From Atherix ibis (taxonomy: Eukaryota; Arthropoda; Insecta; Diptera; Athericidae), in NCBI GenBank assembly GCA_958298945.1, contig OY282608.1:58628951-58692950 (forward strand): 64,000 nucleotides of DNA, written 5' to 3'. A program made the translations under genes and the position numbers. The notes under the pieces are model-generated. The model was not told where the DNA came from. It saw only the letters and a program-made list of their open reading frames with translations, and searched no databases. Numbering within the stretch: position 1 is the stretch's first letter; every line of letters starts with the position of its first letter. Shown here piece after piece: positions 14,001 to 26,725 of the stretch.

Positions 14001-14235
14001 AACAAACCAACAAACCAACAAACCAACAAACGAACAAACCAACAAGGCAGCAAGCCAACAAACTAACAACCCAACAAACCAACAAACCAACAAACCAACA
14101 AACCAACAAACCAACAAACCAACAAACCAACAAACCAACAAACCAACAAACCAACAAACCAACAAACCAACAAACCAACAAACCAACAAACCAATACGCG
14201 AACAAGCCAACAAGCCAACAAACCAACAAACCAAC
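11033..14235 (+). repeat. HOR zone, copy 1 (about 2.9 kb)
   Basis: Markers in order: AATACGCC 11333, CCAGCAAGCC 11467, AAGCAAC 11529, CTAAC 11783, AATAAACCACC 11937, AGATTCC 12043 and 12259, AATCC 12485, ACATACC 12683, ATCAAG 12759, GGCAGC 13070, ATCAAG 13111, ACATACC 13235, AATAAGCC 13457, AAGCAAC 13661, ACATACC 13795 and GGCAGC 14046. The same order recurs to the right at offsets of 2860 (11333 to 14193), 2892, 2904, 2912, 2968 and 3080 bp. The stepped offsets show small insertions in the next copy. No gene is present. Confidence 0.85.
11231..11655 (+). other. Four-base register island
   Basis: The CC position shifts from 7 to 3 modulo 8 across an AACA-only stretch between 11239 and 11259. 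It returns to 7 at 11655 through a CCAACCAAC variant that follows ACATACC. The two 4-bp changes show that the octamer behaves as two tetramers, AACC and AACA, which can be gained or lost singly. Confidence 0.88.
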
Positions 14236-17200
14236 AAACCAACAAACCAACAAACCAACAAACCAACAAACCAACAAACCAACAAACCAACAAACCAACA
14301 AACCAACAAACCAACAAACCAACAAACCAACAAACCAACAAACCAACAAACCAACAAACCAGCAAGCCAACAAACCAACAAACCAACAAGCCAACAAGCC
14401 AACAAACCAAAAAACCAACAAAGCAACAAACCAACAAACCAACAAACCAACAAACCAACAACCCAACAAACCAACAAACCAACAAGCCAACAAGCCAACA
14501 AACCAACAAGCCAACAAACGAACAAACCAACAAACAAACAAACCAACAAACCAACATACCAACAAACCAACAAACAAACAAACCGACAAACCAACAAACC
14601 AACAAACAAACAAACCAACAAACCAAGAAGCCAACAAACCAACAAACCAACAAACCAAGAAGCCGACAAACCAACAAACCAACAAACTAACAAACCAACA
14701 AACCAACAAACCAACAAACCAACAAACCAAGAAACCAACAAACCAGCAAACCAACAAGCCAACAAGCCAACAAAACAACAAAACAACAAACCAACAAACC
14801 AACAAACCAACAAACCAACAAACCAACACACGAACAAACAAACAAACCAATAAACCACCAAACCAACAAACCAAGAAACCAACAAACCAACAAACCAACA
14901 AGCCAACAAACCAACAAGCCAACAAACGAACAAACCAACAAACGAACAAACGAACAAACAAACAAACCAACAAACCAACAAACCAACAAACCAACAAACC
15001 AATAAACCAAGATTCCAACAAGCCAACAAACCAACAAGCCAACAAACCAACAAACCAACAAACCAGCAAACCAACAAACCAACAAACAAACAAGCCAACA
15101 AGCCAAAAAACCAACAAGCCAACAAACCAACAAACCAACAAACCAACAAACCAACAAACCAACAAATCAACAAGCCAAAAAACCAACAAACAAACAAACC
15201 AACAAACCAATAAACCAAGATTCCAACAAGCCAACAAACCAACAAGCCAACAAACCAACAAACCAACAAACCAGCAAACCAGCAAACCAACAAACCAACA
15301 AGCCAACAAGCCAACAAACCAACAAGCCAACAAACCAACAAGCCAACAAACCAACAAACCAACAAACCAACAAACCAACAAACCAACAAACCAACAAGCC
15401 AAAAAACCAACAAACAAACAAACCAACAAACCAACAAACCAACAAGCCAACAATCCAACAAAAGAACAAACCAACAAACAAACAAACCAACAAACGAACA
15501 ACCCAACAAACCAAGAAACCAACAAACCAACAAACCAACAAACGAACAAACCAACAACCCAACAAACCAACAAACCAACAAACCAACAAGCCAACAAACC
15601 AACAAGCCAACAAACGAACAAACCAACAAACAAACAAACCAACAAACCAACATACCAACAAACCAACAAACGAACAAACCAACAACCCAACAAACCAACA
15701 AACCAACAAACCAACAAACCAACAAATCAAGAAACCAACAAACCAACAAACCAACAAGCCAACAAGCCAACAAACCAACAAACCAACAAACCAACAAACC
15801 AACAAGCGAACAAACCAACAAGCCAACAAGCCAACAAACCAACAAACCAACATACCAACAAACCAACAAACGAACAAACCAACAAACCAACAAACCAACA
15901 AACCAACAAACCAACAAACCAACAAACCAACAAGCGAACAAACCAACAAACCAACAAACCAACAAACCAACAAACCAACAAACCAACAAACCAACAAACC
16001 AACAAACCAACAAACGAACAAACCAACAAACCAACAAGGCAGCAAGCCAACAAACCAACAAACCAACAAACCAACAAATCAAGAAACCAACAAACCAACA
16101 AACCAACAAGCCAACAAGCCAACAAACCAACAAACCAACAAACCAACAAACCAACAAGCGAACAAACCAACAAGCCAACAAGCCAACAAACCAACAAACC
16201 AACATACCAACAAACCAACAAACGAACAAACCAACAAACCAACAAACCAACAAACCAACAAACCAACAAACCAACAAACCAACAAACCAACAAACCAACA
16301 AACCAACAAACCAACAAGCGAACAAACCAACAAACCAACAAACCAACAAACCAACAAACCAACAAACCAACAAACCAACAAACGAAAAAACCAACAAACC
16401 AACAAGGCAGCAAGCCAACAAACTAACAGCCCAACAAACCAACAAACCAACAAACCAACAAACCAACAAACCAACAAACCAACAAACCAACAAACCAACA
16501 AACCAACAAACCAACAAACCAACAAACCAACAAACCAATAAGCCAACAAGCCAACAAGCCAACAAACCAACAAACCAACAAACCAACAAACCAACAAACC
16601 AACAAACCAACAAACCAACAAACCAACAAACCAACAAACCAACAAACCAACAAACCAACAAACCAACAAACCAACAAACCAGCAAGCCAACAAACCAACA
16701 AACCAACAAGCCAACAAGCCAACAAACCAAAAAACCAACAAAGCAACAAACCAACAAACCAACAAGCCAACAAACCAACAACCCAACAAACCAACAAACC
16801 AACAAGCCAACAAGCCAACAAACCAACAAGCCAACAAACGAACAAACCAACAAACAAACAAACCAACAAACCAACATACCAACAAACCAACAAACGAACA
16901 AACCGACAAACCAACAAACCAACAAACAAACAAACCAACAAACCAAGAAGCCAACAAACCAACAAACCAACAAACCAAGAAGCCGACAAACCAACAAACC
17001 AACAAACTAACAAACCAACAAACCAACAAACCAACAAACCAACAAACCAAGAAACCAACAAACCAGCAAACCAACAAGCCAACAAGCCAACAAAACAACA
17101 AACCAACAAACCAACAAACCAACAAACCAACACACGAACAAAGAAACAAACCAATAAACCACCAAACCAACAAACCAAGAAACCAACAAACCAACAAACC

Positions 17201-18443
17201 AACAAGCCAACAAACCAACAAGCCAACAAACGAACAAACCAACAAACGAACAAACGAACAAACAAACAAACCAACAAACCAACAAACCAACAAACCAACA
17301 AACCATTAAACCAATAAACCAAGATTCCAACAAGCCAACAAACCAACAAGCCAACAAACCAACAAACCAACAAACCAGCAAACCAACAAACCAACAAACC
17401 AACAAGCCAACAAGCCAAAAAACCAACAAGCCAACAAACCAACAAACCAACAAACCAACAAACCAACAAACCAACAAACCAACAAACCAACAAATCAACA
17501 AGCCAAAAAACCAACAAACAAACAAACCAACAAACCAATAAACCAAGATTCCAACAAGCCAACAAACCAACAAGCCAACAAACCAACAAACCAACAAACC
17601 AGCAAACCAGCAAACCAACAAACCAACAAGCCAACAAGCCAACAAACCAACAAGCCAACAAACCAACAAGCCAACAAACCAACAAACCAACAAACCAACA
17701 AACCAACAAACCAACAAGCCAAAAAACCAACAAACAAACAAACCAACAAACCAACAAACCAACAAGCCAACAATCCAACAAAAGAACAAACCAACAAACA
17801 AACAAACCAACAAACGAACAACCCAACAAACCAACAAACCAACAAACCAACAAACCAACAAACGAACAAACCAACAAACCAACAAACCAACAAACCAACA
17901 AACCAACAAACCAACAAACCAACAAACCAACAAACCAACAAACCAACAAACCAGCAAGCCAACAAACCAACAAACCAACAAGCCAACAAGCCAACAAACC
18001 AAAAAAATAACAAAGCAACAAACCAACAAACCAACAAACTAACAAACCAACAACCCAACAAACCAACAAACCAACAAGCCAACAAGCCAACAAACGAACA
18101 AACCAACAAACAAACAAACCAACAAACCAACATACCAACAAACCAACAAACGAACAAACCGACAAACCAACAAACCAACAAACAAACAAACCAACAAACC
18201 AAGAAGCCAACAAACCAACAAACCAAAAAACCAAGAAGCCGACAAACCAACAAACCAACAAACTAACAAACCAACAAACCAACAAACCAACAAGCCAACA
18301 AACCAACAAACCAACAAACCAACAAACCAACAAGCCAAAAAACCAACAAACAAACAAACCAACAAACCAACAAACCAACAAGCCAACAATCCAACAAAAG
18401 AACAAACCAACAAACAAACAAACCAACAAACGAACAACCCAAC
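14236..18443 (+). repeat. HOR zone, copy 2 (about 4.2 kb)
   Basis: Left half matches copy 1 at about +2.9 to +3.1 kb; the whole unit matches copy 3 at +4208 and upward. Markers: CCAGCAAGCC 14359, AAGCAAC 14421, ACATACC 14555, CCGAC 14663, CTAAC 14687, AATAAACCACC 14849, AGATTCC 15011 and 15219, AATCC 15453, ACATACC 15651, ATCAAG 15727, GGCAGC 16038 and 16406, ACATACC 16875, CCGAC 16983, CTAAC 17007, AGATTCC 17323 and 17547, AATCC 17773, ACATACC 18131 and CTAAC 18263. About 150 bp at the right end have no clear partner in copy 3. The octamer register is unbroken. Confidence 0.88.
15011..15016 (+). repeat. AGATTCC marker family
   Basis: The variant CCAATAAACC followed by AAGATTCC is a landmark. 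GATTCC starts at 1571, 2011, 2411, 2635, 2843, 3771, 12043, 12259, 15011, 15219, 17323, 17547, 19219, 19435, 21731, 21963, 22995, 23203, about 25477, 28942, 29174, 33114, 33338, 37139, 37719, 38575, 47539, 49768, 51765, 53419, 56531, 61677, 63699 and 63939. It is missing from 4-12 kb and 39-47 kb. Copies often come in pairs 208-240 bp apart. GATTC is a HinfI site, so a digest should give a ladder with these spacings. Confidence 0.88.
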
Positions 18444-21400
18444 AAACCAACAAACCAACAAACCAACAAACCAACAAACCAACAAACCAACAAACCAACA
18501 AACCAACAAACCAACAAACCAACAAACCAACAAACCAACAAACCAACAAACCAACAAACCAACAAACCAGCAAGCCAACAAACCAACAAACCAACAAGCC
18601 AACAAGCCAACAAACCAAAAAACCAACAAAGCAACAAACCAACAAACCAACAAACCAACAAACCAACAACCCAACAAACCAACAAACCAACAAGCCAACA
18701 AGCCAACAAACCAACAAGCCAACAAACGAACAAACCAACAAACAAACAAACCAACAAACCAACATACCAACAAACCAACAAACGAACAAACCGACAAACC
18801 AACAAACCAACAAACAAACAAACCAACAAACCAAGAAGCCAACAAACCAACAAACCAACAAACCAAGAAGCCGACAAACCAACAATCCAACAAACTAACA
18901 AACCAACAAACCAACAAACCAACAAACCAACAAACCAAGAAACCAACAAACCAGCAAACCAACAAGCCAACAAGCCAACAAAACAACAAACCAACAAACC
19001 AACAAACCAACAAACCAACAAACCAACAAACCAACACACGAACAAACAAACAAACCAATAAACCACCAAACCAACAAACCAAGAAACCAACAAACCAACA
19101 AACCAACAAGCCAACAAACCAACAAGCCAACAAACGAACAAACCAACAAACGAACAAACGAACAAACAAACAAACCAACAAACCAACAAACCAACAAACC
19201 AACAAACCAATAAACCAAGATTCCAACAAGCCAACAAACCAACAAGCCAACAAACCAACAAACCAACAAACCAACAAACCAGCAAACCAACAAACCAACA
19301 AACAAACAAGCCAACAAGCCAAAAAACCAACAAGCCAACAAACCAACAAACCAACAAACCAACAAACCAACAAACCAACAAATCAACAAGCCAAAAAACC
19401 AACAAACAAACAAACCAACAAACCAATAAACCAAGATTCCAACAAGCCAACAAACCAACAAGCCAACAAACCAACAAACCAACAAACCAGCAAACCAGCA
19501 AATCAACAAACCAACAAGCCAACAAGCCAACAAACCAACAAGCCAACAAACCAACAAGCCAACAAACCAACAAACCAACAAACCAACAAACCAACAAACC
19601 AACAAGCCAAAAAACCAACAAACAAACAAACCAACAAACCAACAAACCAACAAGCCAACAATCCAACAAAAGAACAAACCAACAAACAAACAAACCAACA
19701 AACGAACAACCCAACAAACCAAGAAACCAACAAACCAACAAACCAACAAACGAACAAACCAACAACCCAACAAACCAACAAACCAACAAGCCAACAAGCC
19801 AACAAACCAACAAGCCAACAAACGAACAAACCAACAAACAAACAAACCAACAAACCAACATACCAACAAACCAACAAACGAACAAACCAACAACCCAACA
19901 AACCAACAAACCAACAAACCAACAAACCAACAAATCAAGAAACCAACAAACCAACAAACCAACAAGCCAACAAGCCAACAAACCAACAAACCAACAAACC
20001 AACAAACCAACAAGCGAACAAACCAACAAGCCAACAAGCCAACAAACCAACAAACCAACATACCAACAAACCAACAAACGAACAAACCAACAAACCAACA
20101 AACCAACAAACCAACAAACCAACAAACCAACAAGCGAACAAACCAACAAACCAACAAACCAACAAACCAACAAACCAACAAACCAACAAACCAACAAACC
20201 AACAAACGAACAAACCAACAAACCAACAAGGCAGCAAGCCAACAAACCAACAAACCAACAAACCAACAAATCAAGAAACCAACAAACCAACAAACCAACA
20301 AGCCAACAAGCCAACAAACCAACAAACCAACAAACCAACAAACCAACAAGCGAACAAACCAACAAGCCAACAAGCCAACAAACCAACAAACCAACATACC
20401 AACAAACCAACAAACGAACAAACCAACAAACCAACAAACCAACAAACCAACAAACCAACAAACCAACAAACCAACAAACCAACAAACCAACAAACCAACA
20501 AGCGAACAAACCAACAAACCAACAAACCAACAAACCAACAAACCAACAAACCAACAAACCAACAAACCAACAAACCAACAAACGAAAAAACCAACAAACC
20601 AACAAGGCAGCAAGCCAACAAACTAACAGCCCAACAAACCAACAAACCAACAAACCAACAAACCAACAAACCAACAAACCAACAAACCAACAAACCAACA
20701 AACCAACAAACCAACAAACCAACAAACCAACAAACCAATAAGCCAACAAGCCAACAAGCCAACAAACCAACAAACCAACAAACCAACAAACCAACAAACC
20801 AACAAACCAACAAACCAACAAACCAACAAACCAACAAACCAACAAACCAACAAACCAACAAACCAACAAACCAACAAACCAACAAACCAGCAAGCCAACA
20901 AACCAACAAACCAACAAGCCAACAAGCCAACAAACCAAAAAACCAACAAAGCAACAAACCAACAAACCAACAAGCCAACAAACCAACAACCCAACAAACC
21001 AACAAACCAACAAGCCAACAAGCCAACAAACCAACAAGCCAACAAACGAACAAACCAACAAACAAACAAACCAACAAACCAACATACCAACAAACAAACA
21101 AACCAACAAACCAAGAAGCCAACAAACCAACAAACCAACAAACCAAGAAGCCGACAAACCAACAAACCAACAAACTAACAAACCAACAAACCAACAAACC
21201 AACAAACCAACAAACCAACAAACCAACAACCCAACAAACCAACAAACCAACAAGCCAACAAGCCAACAAACCAACAAGCCAACAAACGAACAAACCAACA
21301 AACAAACAAACCGACAAACCAACAAACCAACAAACAAACAAACCAACAAACCAAGAAGCCAACAAACCAACAAACCAACAAACCAAGAAGCCGACAAACC

Positions 21401-22714
21401 AACAAACCAACAAACTAACAAACCAACAAACCAACAAACCAACAAACCAACAAACCAAGAAACCAACAAACCAGCAAACCAACAAGCCAACAAGCCAACA
21501 AAACAACAAACCAACAAACCAACAAACCAACAAACCAACACACGAACAAAGAAACAAACCAATAAACCACCAAACCAACAAACCAAGAAACCAACAAACC
21601 AACAAACCAACAAGCCAACAAACCAACAAGCCAACAAACGAACAAACCAACAAACGAACAAACGAACAAACAAACAAACCAACAAACCAACAAACCAACA
21701 AACCAACAAACCAACAAACCAATAAACCAAGATTCCAACAAGCCAACAAACCAACAAGCCAACAAACCAACAAACCAACAAACCAGCAAACCAACAAACC
21801 AACAAACCAACAAGCCAACAAGCCAAAAAACCAACAAGCCAACAAACCAACAAACCAACAAACCAACAAACCAACAAACCAACAAACCAACAAACCAACA
21901 AACCAACAAATCAACAAGCCAAAAAACCAACAAACAAACAAACCAACAAACCAATAAACCAAGATTCCAACAAGCCAACAAACCAACAAGCCAACAAACC
22001 AACAAACCAACAAACCAGCAAACCAGCAAACCAACAAACCAACAAGCCAACAAGCCAACAAACCAACAAGCCAACAAACCAACAAGCCAACAAACCAACA
22101 AACCAACAAACCAACAAGCCAAAAAACCAACAAACAAACAAACCAACAAACCAACAAACCAACAAGCCAACAATCCAACAAAAGAACAAACCAACAAACA
22201 AACAAACCAACAAACGAACAACCCAACAAACCAACAAACCAACAAACCAACAAACCAACAAACGAACAAACCAACAAACCAACAAACCAACAAACCAACA
22301 AACCAACAAACCAACAAACCAACAAACCAACAAACCAACAAACCAACAAACCAACAAACCAGCAAGCCAACAAACCAACAAACCAACAAGCCAACAAGCC
22401 AACAAACCAAAAAACTATCAAAGCAACAAACCAACAAACCAACAAACCAACAAACCAACAACCCAACAAACCAACAAACCAACAAGCCAACAAGCCAACA
22501 AACCAACAAGCCAACAAACGAACAAATCAACAAACAAACAAACCAACAAACCAACATACCAACAAGCCAACAAACGAACAAACCGACAAACCAACAAACC
22601 AACAAACAAACAAACCAACAAACCAAGAAGCCAACAAACCAACAAACCAACAAACCAAGAAGCCGACAAACCAACAAACCAACAAACTAACAAACCAACA
22701 AACCAACAAACCAA
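18444..22714 (+). repeat. HOR zone, copy 3 (about 4.3 kb)
   Basis: Tandem copy of the preceding unit. Offsets are 4208 (14359 to 18567, 14687 to 18895), 4208 then 4216 at the AGATTCC pair (19219, 19435), 4192 at 20230 and 4200 at 20606. A 40-bp deletion follows 21083, so CCGAC at 21151 is +4168. A local insertion of about 240 bp then brings CTAAC (21415) and AGATTCC (21731) to +4408. Offsets at the right end reach +4424 (22583, 22687). Indels are almost all multiples of 8, so copies 2 and 3 are older than the 3408-bp pair (inference). Confidence 0.88.
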
Positions 22715-22994
22715 CAAACCAACAAACCAAGAAACCAACAAACCAGCAAACCAACAAGCCAACAAGCCAACAAAACAACAAACCAACAAACCAACAAACC
22801 AACACACAAACAAAGAAACAAACCAATAAACCACCAAACCAACAAACCAAGAAACCAACAAACCAACAAACCAACAAGCCAACAAACCAACAAGCCAACA
22901 AACGAACAAATCAACAAACGAACAAACGAACAAACAAACAAACCAACAAACCAACAAACCAACAAACCAACAAACCAACAAACCAATAAACCAA

Positions 22995-23008
22995 GATTCC
23001 ATTTATCC
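22995..23008 (+). other. T-rich substitution cluster beside an AGATTCC marker
   Basis: The octamer after GATTCC reads ATTTATCC in place of AACAAACC or AACAAGCC: four changes to T in six bases, with the register intact. Nothing similar is seen at the other AGATTCC copies. A local multi-base mutation, a short templated insertion or a sequencing error could all explain it. Confidence 0.85.
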
Positions 23009-24081
23009 AACAAACCAACAAGCCAACAAACCAACAAACCAACAAACCAGCAAACCAACAAACCAACAAACCAACAAGCCAACAAGCCAAAAAACCAACA
23101 AGCCAACAAACCAACAAACCAACAAACCAACAAACCAACAAACCAACAAATCAACAAGCCAAAAAACCAACAAACAAACAAACCAACAAACCAATAAACC
23201 AAGATTCCAACAAGCCAACAAACCAACAAGCCAACAAACCAACAAACCAACAAACCAGCAAACCAGCAAACCAACAAACCAACAAGCCAACAAGCCAACA
23301 AACCAACAAGCCAACAAACCAACAAGCCAACAAACCAACAAACCAACAAACCAACAAACCAACAAACCAACAAACCAACAAACCAACAAGCCAAAAAACC
23401 AACAAACAAACAAACCAACAAACCAACAAACCAACAAGCCAACAATCCAACAAAAGAACAAACCAACAAACAAACAAACCAACAAACGAACAACCCAACA
23501 AACCAACAAACCAACAAACCAACAAACCAACAAACGAACAAACCAACAACCCAACAAACCAACAAACCAACAAGCCAACAAGCCAACAAACCAACAAGCC
23601 AACAAACGAACAAACCAACAAACAAACAAACCAACAAACCAACATACCAACAAACCAACAAACGAACAAACCAACAACCCAACAAACCAACAAACCAACA
23701 AACCAACAAACCAACAAATCAAGAAACCAACAAACCAACAAACCAACAAGCCAACAAGCCAACAAACCAACAAACCAACAAAACAACAAACCAACAAACC
23801 AACAAACCAACAAACGAACAAACGAACAAACCAACAAACCAACAAACACACAAACCAACAAACCAACAAGCCAACAAACCAACAAACCAACAAGCCAACA
23901 AGCCAACAAACCGACAAACCAACAAACCAACAAACCAACAAACCAACAAACCAACAAACCAAGAAACCAAGAAACCAACAAGTCAACAAACCAACAAACC
24001 AACAAACCAACAAACCAACAAGCCAACAAACGAACAAACCAACAAACGAACAGACAAACAAACCAACAAACCAACAAACAA

Positions 24082-24282
24082 ACAAACCAACAAACCAACA
24101 AACCAACAAACCAACAAACCAACAAACCAACAAACCAACAAACCAACAAACCAACAAACCAACAAACCAACAAACCAACAAACCAACAAACCAACAAACC
24201 AACAAACCAACAAACCAACAAACCAACAAACCAACAAACCAACAAACCAACAAACCAACAAACCAACAAACCAACAAACCAA
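24082..24282 (+). repeat. Perfect octamer run, about 200 bp
   Basis: Some 25 unbroken AACCAACA units between an AACAAAC variant and AAGAAACC. It is one of the longest perfect runs and sits next to the point where the octamer register begins to slip (24887). Confidence 0.88.
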
Positions 24283-24290
24283 GAAACCAA

Positions 24291-26725
24291 CAAGCTAACA
24301 AACCAACAAACCAACAAACTAACAAACCAACAAACCAACAAGCCAACAAACGAGCAAACCAACAAAAGAACAAACAAACAAACCAACAAACCAACAAACC
24401 AACAAACCAACAAACCAACAAACCAACAAACCAACAAACCAACAAACCAATAAACCAACAAACCAACAAACCAACAAACCAACAAACCAACAAACCAACA
24501 AACCAACAAACCAACAAGCCAACAAACCAACAAGCCAACAAGCCAACAAACCAACAAGCCAACAAACCAACAAACCAACAAACCAGCAAACCAACAAACC
24601 AAAAAGCCAACAAACCAACCAACAAACAAACCAACAAACCAACAAACGAACAAACTAACAAGCCAACAAGCCAATAAACCAACAAGCCAGCAAACGAACA
24701 AACCAACAAAAAAACAAACTAACAAACCAACAAACAAATAAACCAACAAACCAATAAACCAACAAATAAACAAAACAACAAACCAACACCCCAACAAACC
24801 AACAAACCAAAAAAACAAGAAACCAACAAACCAACAAACCAACAAACCAACAAGCCAACAAACCAACAAACCAACAAACCAACAAACCAAATTAGCCAAC
24901 AATTGAACAAACCAACAAACCAACAAACCAACAAACCAACAAACCAACAAACTAACAAACCAACAAACCAACAAACCAACAAACCAACAAACCAACAAAC
25001 CAACAAGCCAACAAACCAACAAGCCAACAAGCCAACAAACCAACAAGCCAACAAACCAACAAATCAACAAACCGGCAAACAAACAAACCAAAAAGCCAAC
25101 AAACCAACCAACAAACAAACCAACAAACCAACAAACAAACAAACAAACAAGCCAACAAGCCAACAACCCAACAAGCCAGCAAACGAACAAACCAACAAAA
25201 AAACAAACTAACAAACCAACAAACAAATAAACCAACAAACCAACAAACCAACAAATAAACAAAACAACAAACCAACACCCCAACAAACCAACAAACCAAA
25301 AAAACAAGAAACCAACAAACCAACAAACCAACAAACCAACAAGCCAACAAGCCAAAAAACCAACAAGCCAACAAACCAACAAACCAACAAACCACAACAA
25401 ACCAACAAACCAACAAACCAACAAATCAACAAGCCAAAAAACCAACAAACAAACAAACCAACAAACCAATAAACCAAGATTCCAACAAGCCAACAAACCA
25501 ACAAGCCAACAAACCAACAAACCAACAAACCAGCAAACCAGCAAACCAACAAACCAACAAGCCAACAAGCCAACAAACCAACAAGCCAACAAACCAACAA
25601 GCCAACAAACCAACAAACCAACAAACCAACAAACCAACAAACCAACAAGCCAAAAAACCAACAAACAAACAAACCAACAAACCAACAAACCAACAAGCCA
25701 ACAATCCAACAAAAGAACAAACCAACAAACAAACAAACCAACAAACGAACAACCCAACAAACCAACAAACCAACAAACCAACAAACCAACAAACGAACAA
25801 ACCAACAACCCAACAAACCAACAAACCAACAAGCCAACAAGCCAACAAACCAACAAGCCAACAAACGAACAAACCAACAAACAAACAAACCAACAAACCA
25901 ACATACCAACAAACCAACAAACGAACAAACTAACAACCCAACAAACCAACAAACCAACAAACCAACAAACGAACAAACGAACAAACCAACAAACCAACAA
26001 ACACACAAACCAACAAACCAACAAGCCAACAAACCAACAAACCAACAAGCCAACAAGCCAACAAACCGACAAACCAACAAACCAACAAACCAACAAACCA
26101 ACAAACCAACAAACCAACAAACCAAGAAACCAAGAAACCAACAAGCCAACAAACCAACAAACCAACAAACCAAGAAACCAAGAAACCAACAAGCCAACAA
26201 ACCAACAAACCAACAAACCAACAAACCATCAAACCAACAAGCCAACAAACGAACAAACCAACAAACGAACAAACGAACAAACAAACAAACCAACAAACCA
26301 ACAAACCAACAAACCAACAAACCAACAAACCAACAAACCAACAAACCAACAAACCAACAAACCAACAAACCAACAAACCAACAAACCAACAAACCAACAA
26401 ACCAACAAACCAACAAACCAACAAACCAACAAACCCACAAACCAACAAACCAACAAGCCAACAAACCAACAAGCCAACAAGCCAACAAACCAACAAGCCA
26501 ACAAACCAACAAACCAACAAACCAGCAAACCAACAAACCAAAAAGCCGACAAACCAACCAACAAACAAACCAACAAACCAACAAACGAACAAACTAACAA
26601 GCCAACAAGCCAACAAACCAACAAGCCAGCAAACGAGCAAACCAACAAAAAAACAAACTAACAAACCAACAAACAAATAAACCAACAAACCAACAAACCA
26701 ACAAATAAACAAAACAACAAACCAA
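24291..26725 (+). repeat. Transition zone with three CACCCC cassettes and first register breaks
   Basis: Copies of the T-containing cassette end at 24787, 25276 and 26726. Register breaks: +1 between 24887 and 24896 within an AAATTAGCC variant, then +2 between 25392 and 25402 within ACCACAACAAACC. An AATTGAAC variant lies at about 24901. A module with AGATTCC (about 25477), AATCC (about 25703), ACATACC and CTAAC follows. From about 26240 the sequence matches the HOR copies to the right at about +4183. No gene is present. Confidence 0.82.

Larger units (their letters stand above)
22715..24290 (+). repeat. Partial HOR module
   Basis: Starts with a CACACAAAC variant (22803; the matching sites in other copies read CACACGAAC). 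AGATTCC follows at 22995 and 23203, AATCC near 23444, ACATACC near 23645, ATCAAG 23719 and CCGAC 23911. The part from 23203 resembles the 928-bp unit at 2831 in marker order and spacing (AGATTCC to ATCAAG 516 against 468 bp; ATCAAG to CCGAC 192 against 200 bp). A perfect run closes the segment. No gene is present. Confidence 0.8.

Noticed and set aside
12759..16997. Very long minus-strand open frames (1412 codons here; 1241 codons at 60256-63981) that look like cysteine- and tryptophan-rich membrane proteins
   Set aside because: The octamer has no stop in any frame, all three frames encode the same cycle, many such frames overlap, and their ends are single variant bases. No domain, codon bias or upstream signal is present.
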